A DNA stretch of 64,000 nt from Streptomyces sp. NBRC 110035. GTDB lineage: Bacteria; Actinomycetota; Actinomycetes; Streptomycetales; Streptomycetaceae. Below the pieces are notes generated by a model. It saw nothing but the letters and a program-made list of their open reading frames with translations. It did not search any database and was not told the origin of the DNA. The stretch spans positions 46,239 to 110,238 of the forward strand of contig NZ_BBNN01000038.1 in the NCBI RefSeq assembly GCF_000829695.1, given 5' to 3'. Below are positions 61,766 to 64,000 of the stretch, in pieces. Both the position numbers and the translations under genes were made by a program. How positions within the stretch are numbered: the first letter of the stretch is position 1; every line of letters starts with the position of its first letter.

Positions 61766-62770
61766 CTACCCCTCAGCCGCCGGGAGCAGACCGATGGCCC
61801 GATAAGCGGCATCCACGATCGGCCGTGCCCTGCCGCGAGCCCTTTCCGCGCCGTCCCGCAGCACCCCCTCCACATAACCGGGATCCGCGCACAGTTCCCT
61901 GTGCTTCTCCCGCAACGGCCTCAGCACCTCGACCACGGCCTCCGCGGTGTCCTTCTTCAACGTCCCGTACGACTCGTACGCACCGCCGAGCGTCTCCGGG
62001 TCGCCACCCGAGCACGCCGCGAGGATCTCCAGCAGATTCGCCACCCCGGGCCGCGCCCCGCGGTCGTACACGACGTCGGTACCGCTGTCGGTCACGGCCC
62101 GCATGACCTTCTTGCGCACCACGTCCGGCTCGTCCAGCAGATAGACGATCCCCGGCCCGACATCGTCGCTCTTCCCCATCTTCGACAGGGGGTCCTGCAG
62201 ATTCATCACCCGTGCGGCCACCGCCGGATGCGTGGCCCGGGGCACGGTGAAGGTGTGCCCGTACCGCTGGTTGAACCGCACGGCCAGATCCCTCGTGAGT
62301 TCCACGTGCGGCGCCTGGTCGTCCCCCACCGGCACCTCGTCCGTCCCGTACGCCAGGATGTCCGCCGCCATCAGCACGGGATACGTCAGCAGCGACAGCC
62401 GCACACTGCCGCCCCGCCGCCGTTCCAGCGCGGCCTTCTCCTTGTACTGGATCATCCGCCGCATCTCGCCGTCGGTCGCCACGCACTCCAGTAGGTACGA
62501 CAGACGGGCGTGCTCGTCGACATGGCTCTGCACGAACACGGTGCACAGTTCCGGATCCACCCCGGTGGCCAGCAGCAGTGTCGCCGCCTGCCGGCTCAGT
62601 CTGCGCACCCGTGCCGGATCGTGGTCCACGGTCAGCGCGTGCAGGTCGACGACGCAGAACAACGCGTCCGCCCGGTGCTGGTCGACCGCGGCCCACCGCC
62701 GCATGGCCCCCAGGTAGTTCCCCAGCGTCAGATGCCCGGTCGGTTTGATCCCACTGAAAACCCGTGTCAT
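61766..62770 (-). CDS. trpS: Tryptophanyl-tRNA synthetase
   Basis: TrpRS charges tRNA-Trp. The class I HIGH-like motif is TGHLTLGNYLG (residues 11-21), with SHVDEHARLSYLLECVATDGEM, LMAADILAYGTDEVPVGDDQAPHVE and the KMSKS-like loop LSKMGKSDD. Length 334 residues. AGGAA lies three bases before the ATG. The upstream leader carries a tandem-Trp peptide and an attenuator, so expression should rise when charged tRNA-Trp is scarce. This is the arrangement known for the inducible, indolmycin-resistant TrpRS1 of S. coelicolor, and I infer the same role. An in-frame upstream extension through the leader is not used. Confidence 0.95.
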   Translation of the reverse strand: MTRVFSGIKPTGHLTLGNYLGAMRRWAAVDQHRADALFCVVDLHALTVDHDPARVRRLSRQAATLLLATGVDPELCTVFVQSHVDEHARLSYLLECVATDGEMRRMIQYKEKAALERRRGGSVRLSLLTYPVLMAADILAYGTDEVPVGDDQAPHVELTRDLAVRFNQRYGHTFTVPRATHPAVAARVMNLQDPLSKMGKSDDVGPGIVYLLDEPDVVRKKVMRAVTDSGTDVVYDRGARPGVANLLEILAACSGGDPETLGGAYESYGTLKKDTAEAVVEVLRPLREKHRELCADPGYVEGVLRDGAERARGRARPIVDAAYRAIGLLPAAEG

Positions 62771-62860
62771 CGCTTCCTGTCTCCGTCTCCTGGTCGGGAC
62801 CGCCGCCCCGGCCGGCCGCCCCGGAGTCCTGAGGGCCGGAGCCCTGGAGAGAGAAACGAA

Positions 62861-62920
62861 AACGGCCACCGAGGCGGCGGCCGTTGAGCGCATACGTACG
62901 ACGGCCGCTGTCAGGCGGCC
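62861..62920 (-). promoter_or_regulatory. trpS: trpS transcription attenuator (three alternative hairpins)
   Basis: Segment 1 (62915-62920) pairs with segment 2 (62903-62908) across the leader stop codon: GGCCGC/GCGGCC. Segment 2 with its neighbour (62901-62908) also pairs perfectly, over 8 bp, with segment 3 (62877-62884). Segment 3-4 (62861-62885) forms a terminator stem AACGGCC/GGCCGTT followed by TTTTCGTTT on the minus strand. A ribosome stalled at the Trp codons frees segment 2, favouring 2:3 and preventing the terminator. Confidence 0.85.
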
Positions 62921-62952
62921 CACCAGGACTGGCTGTACGCAGGCGTCGTCAT
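62911..62952 (-). CDS. trpS leader peptide with tandem Trp codons
   Basis: ATG ACG ACG CCT GCG TAC, continuing to TGG TGG GCC GCC TGA, encodes MTTPAYSQSWWAA (13 residues). Two adjacent Trp codons lie just before the segment that starts the hairpin cascade. The ATG is seven bases after TAGCCT, so the leader may itself be translated from a leaderless mRNA. The peptide is a sensor of Trp-tRNA charging and needs no function of its own. Confidence 0.88.
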   Translation of the reverse strand: MTTPAYSQSWWAA

Positions 62953-62959
62953 GCGGGCC

Positions 62960-62965
62960 AGGCTA
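62960..62965 (-). promoter_or_regulatory. trpS: -10 element of the trpS leader promoter
   Basis: TAGCCT on the minus strand, seven bases before the leader peptide ATG. Confidence 0.5.
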
Positions 62966-63006
62966 CGCCCTGGAGACGGGGGCCGGGTGGTGATTGAGGG
63001 AGCGAG

Positions 63007-63035
63007 TTGACACGTCCTGCCGCGATCTGTACTGT
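63007..63035 (+). promoter_or_regulatory. rRNA operon promoter, near-consensus TTGACA-N17-TACTGT
   Basis: TTGACA (63007-63012) and TACTGT (63030-63035) are 17 bases apart, an excellent primary sigma factor (HrdB-type) promoter about 600 bases upstream of 16S rRNA. Confidence 0.75.
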
Positions 63036-63196
63036 TCTCCGAGTTGTCCGACGTGAGCACCGACTCCGGTCGGCCCCGGACAGCCATTCCGCAAGTACCG
63101 CACCTGATCGACAGCAGTCCTCTGTCTGTCGTCGTCTCATCGGCATGTGTATTCGCGAAATGAGGAATCCGCGCTCGAAAGGGTGCAGGACCCCGA

Positions 63197-63226
63197 TTAG
63201 CTCGGGAGCCGGGAATCCGCTAGAGT
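63197..63226 (+). promoter_or_regulatory. Second rRNA promoter with -10 TAGAGT
   Basis: TAGAGT at 63221-63226 with TTAGCT 18 bases upstream as a weak -35. TAGAGT recurs twice downstream, marking tandem promoters. Confidence 0.55.
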
Positions 63227-63281
63227 CTCACCTCGTCGGAACGGCCCAACAGCCGGAAAGACAAACCCCGCTGACCGGGGG

Positions 63282-63311
63282 TCAGATCGAAGGAAAAAGA
63301 TCTGATAGAGT
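63282..63311 (+). promoter_or_regulatory. Third rRNA promoter with -10 TAGAGT
   Basis: TAGAGT at 63306-63311 lies in the 20-base block AAAGATCTGATAGAGTCGGA, which is repeated identically 85 bases further on. Confidence 0.6.
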
Positions 63312-63400
63312 CGGAGCCGCCGGAAAGGGAAACGTGAAAGCGGAAACCCGGAAGGCGAAACCCCGGGGACATCGGATCGGAAAGATCTGATAGAGTCGGA
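63296..63400 (+). repeat. Two identical 20-bp promoter blocks, 85 bp apart
   Basis: Copies at 63296-63315 and 63381-63400 each contain the -10 TAGAGT, indicating that one promoter arose by duplication of the other. Confidence 0.85.
63367..63396 (+). promoter_or_regulatory. Fourth rRNA promoter with -10 TAGAGT
   Basis: TAGAGT at 63391-63396 in the second copy of the repeated block. The -35 is poor, as is common for Streptomyces rRNA promoters. Confidence 0.55.
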
Positions 63401-63469
63401 AACGCAAGACCGAAGGGAAGCGCCCGGAGGAAAGCCCGAGAGGGTGAGTACGAAGGAAGCGTCCGTTCC

Positions 63470-63490
63470 TTGAGAACTCAACAGCGTGCC
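63470..63490 (+). promoter_or_regulatory. Conserved rRNA leader motif
   Basis: TTGAGAACTCAA followed by CAGCGTGCC is the leader block typical of actinobacterial rRNA operons, thought to take part in antitermination and processing. It also contains a 12-base palindrome. Confidence 0.6.
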
Positions 63491-63646
63491 AAAAATCAAC
63501 GCCAGATATGTTGATACCCCGTCTCCGGCCGTTCGGCCGGGACGAGGTTCCTTTGAAACAAACACAGCGAGGACGCTGTGAACGGCCGGGCCCATTCCGC
63601 CCGACCGTTCCGCTCTCGTGTGTGCTCTCCCGATCACGGGAAAACA

Positions 63647-64000
<354 letters not shown>

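Overview
The window looks like chromosomal DNA of a Streptomyces species. It has very high G+C (estimated by eye above 70 %), codons ending almost always in G or C, and gene content that matches the core of the Streptomyces chromosome: ppa/dacB, tilS-hpt-ftsH, the folate genes, nuoD2, nadBC-coaX, lsr2, clpC, the sigE-cseABC envelope-stress operon, disA/radA, ilvD, proC, trpS and an rRNA operon. Family assignments rest on motifs read from the translations; no database search was possible. I see no insertion sequence, integrase, prophage, CRISPR array, tRNA gene or biosynthetic cluster.

Layout. 1-9.8 kb: a ThrE-like exporter cut by the left edge, inorganic pyrophosphatase, a D-Ala-D-Ala carboxypeptidase, a zinc metalloprotease-like protein, then tilS-hpt-ftsH and folE. 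9.9-13.1 kb (minus): folate operon folP/NTF2-like/folB/folK/DUF3180. 13.7-17.2 kb: a coiled-coil membrane protein with a probable C-terminal frameshift, and two bacterial PH-domain membrane proteins. 17.3-24 kb: stand-alone nuoD2 facing a MidA/NDUFAF7-type methyltransferase, a two-component pair, a frameshifted TmrB-like ATPase and a threonine-aldolase-like enzyme with a Gly-Pro repeat. 24.1-29.7 kb: the coupled cofactor operon DUF2520-panC-nadB-nadC-coaX. 30-38.4 kb: small regulators, lsr2, clpC, a secreted phosphatase and an M23 peptidase. 38.5-42 kb (minus): sigE-cseA-cseB-cseC. 42.3-47.5 kb: mutY, an anchored extracellular protein, disA and radA. 47.7-53.3 kb: a sigma-like/zinc-finger/membrane/BACON fusion protein, a Cys-rich protein, Ppx/GppA, a TIM-barrel epimerase and a TetR regulator. 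53.5-60.6 kb: ilvD, a receptor-like Ser/Thr kinase with a PQQ-type propeller, an SH3 protein and an ABC-2 exporter behind a palindromic operator. 60.7-64 kb: proC, trpS with a tandem-Trp leader-peptide attenuator, then rRNA promoters and the 5' part of 16S rRNA.

How the genes work together. Much of the window supplies cofactors: tetrahydrofolate, NAD and pantothenate/CoA. A second theme is envelope homeostasis: sigE-cse, dacB, the M23 peptidase, the PH proteins and the Ser/Thr kinase. A third is proteostasis and genome integrity: ftsH, clpC, radA, disA, mutY and lsr2. The combination tilS-hpt-ftsH, fol genes, coaX, clpC and radA-disA beside an rRNA operon resembles a gene neighbourhood known from Bacillus subtilis.

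Regulatory highlights. The trpS leader can be read completely: peptide MTTPAYSQSWWAA with three mutually exclusive hairpins. At least 17 genes have a -10-like hexamer (mostly TANNNT) exactly 6 or 7 bases before the start codon, which suggests leaderless transcription. A near-consensus promoter of the ABC exporter is overlapped by an A+T-rich palindrome. A ClgR-type operator lies upstream of clpC. Two genes appear broken by single-base changes in homopolymer tracts.
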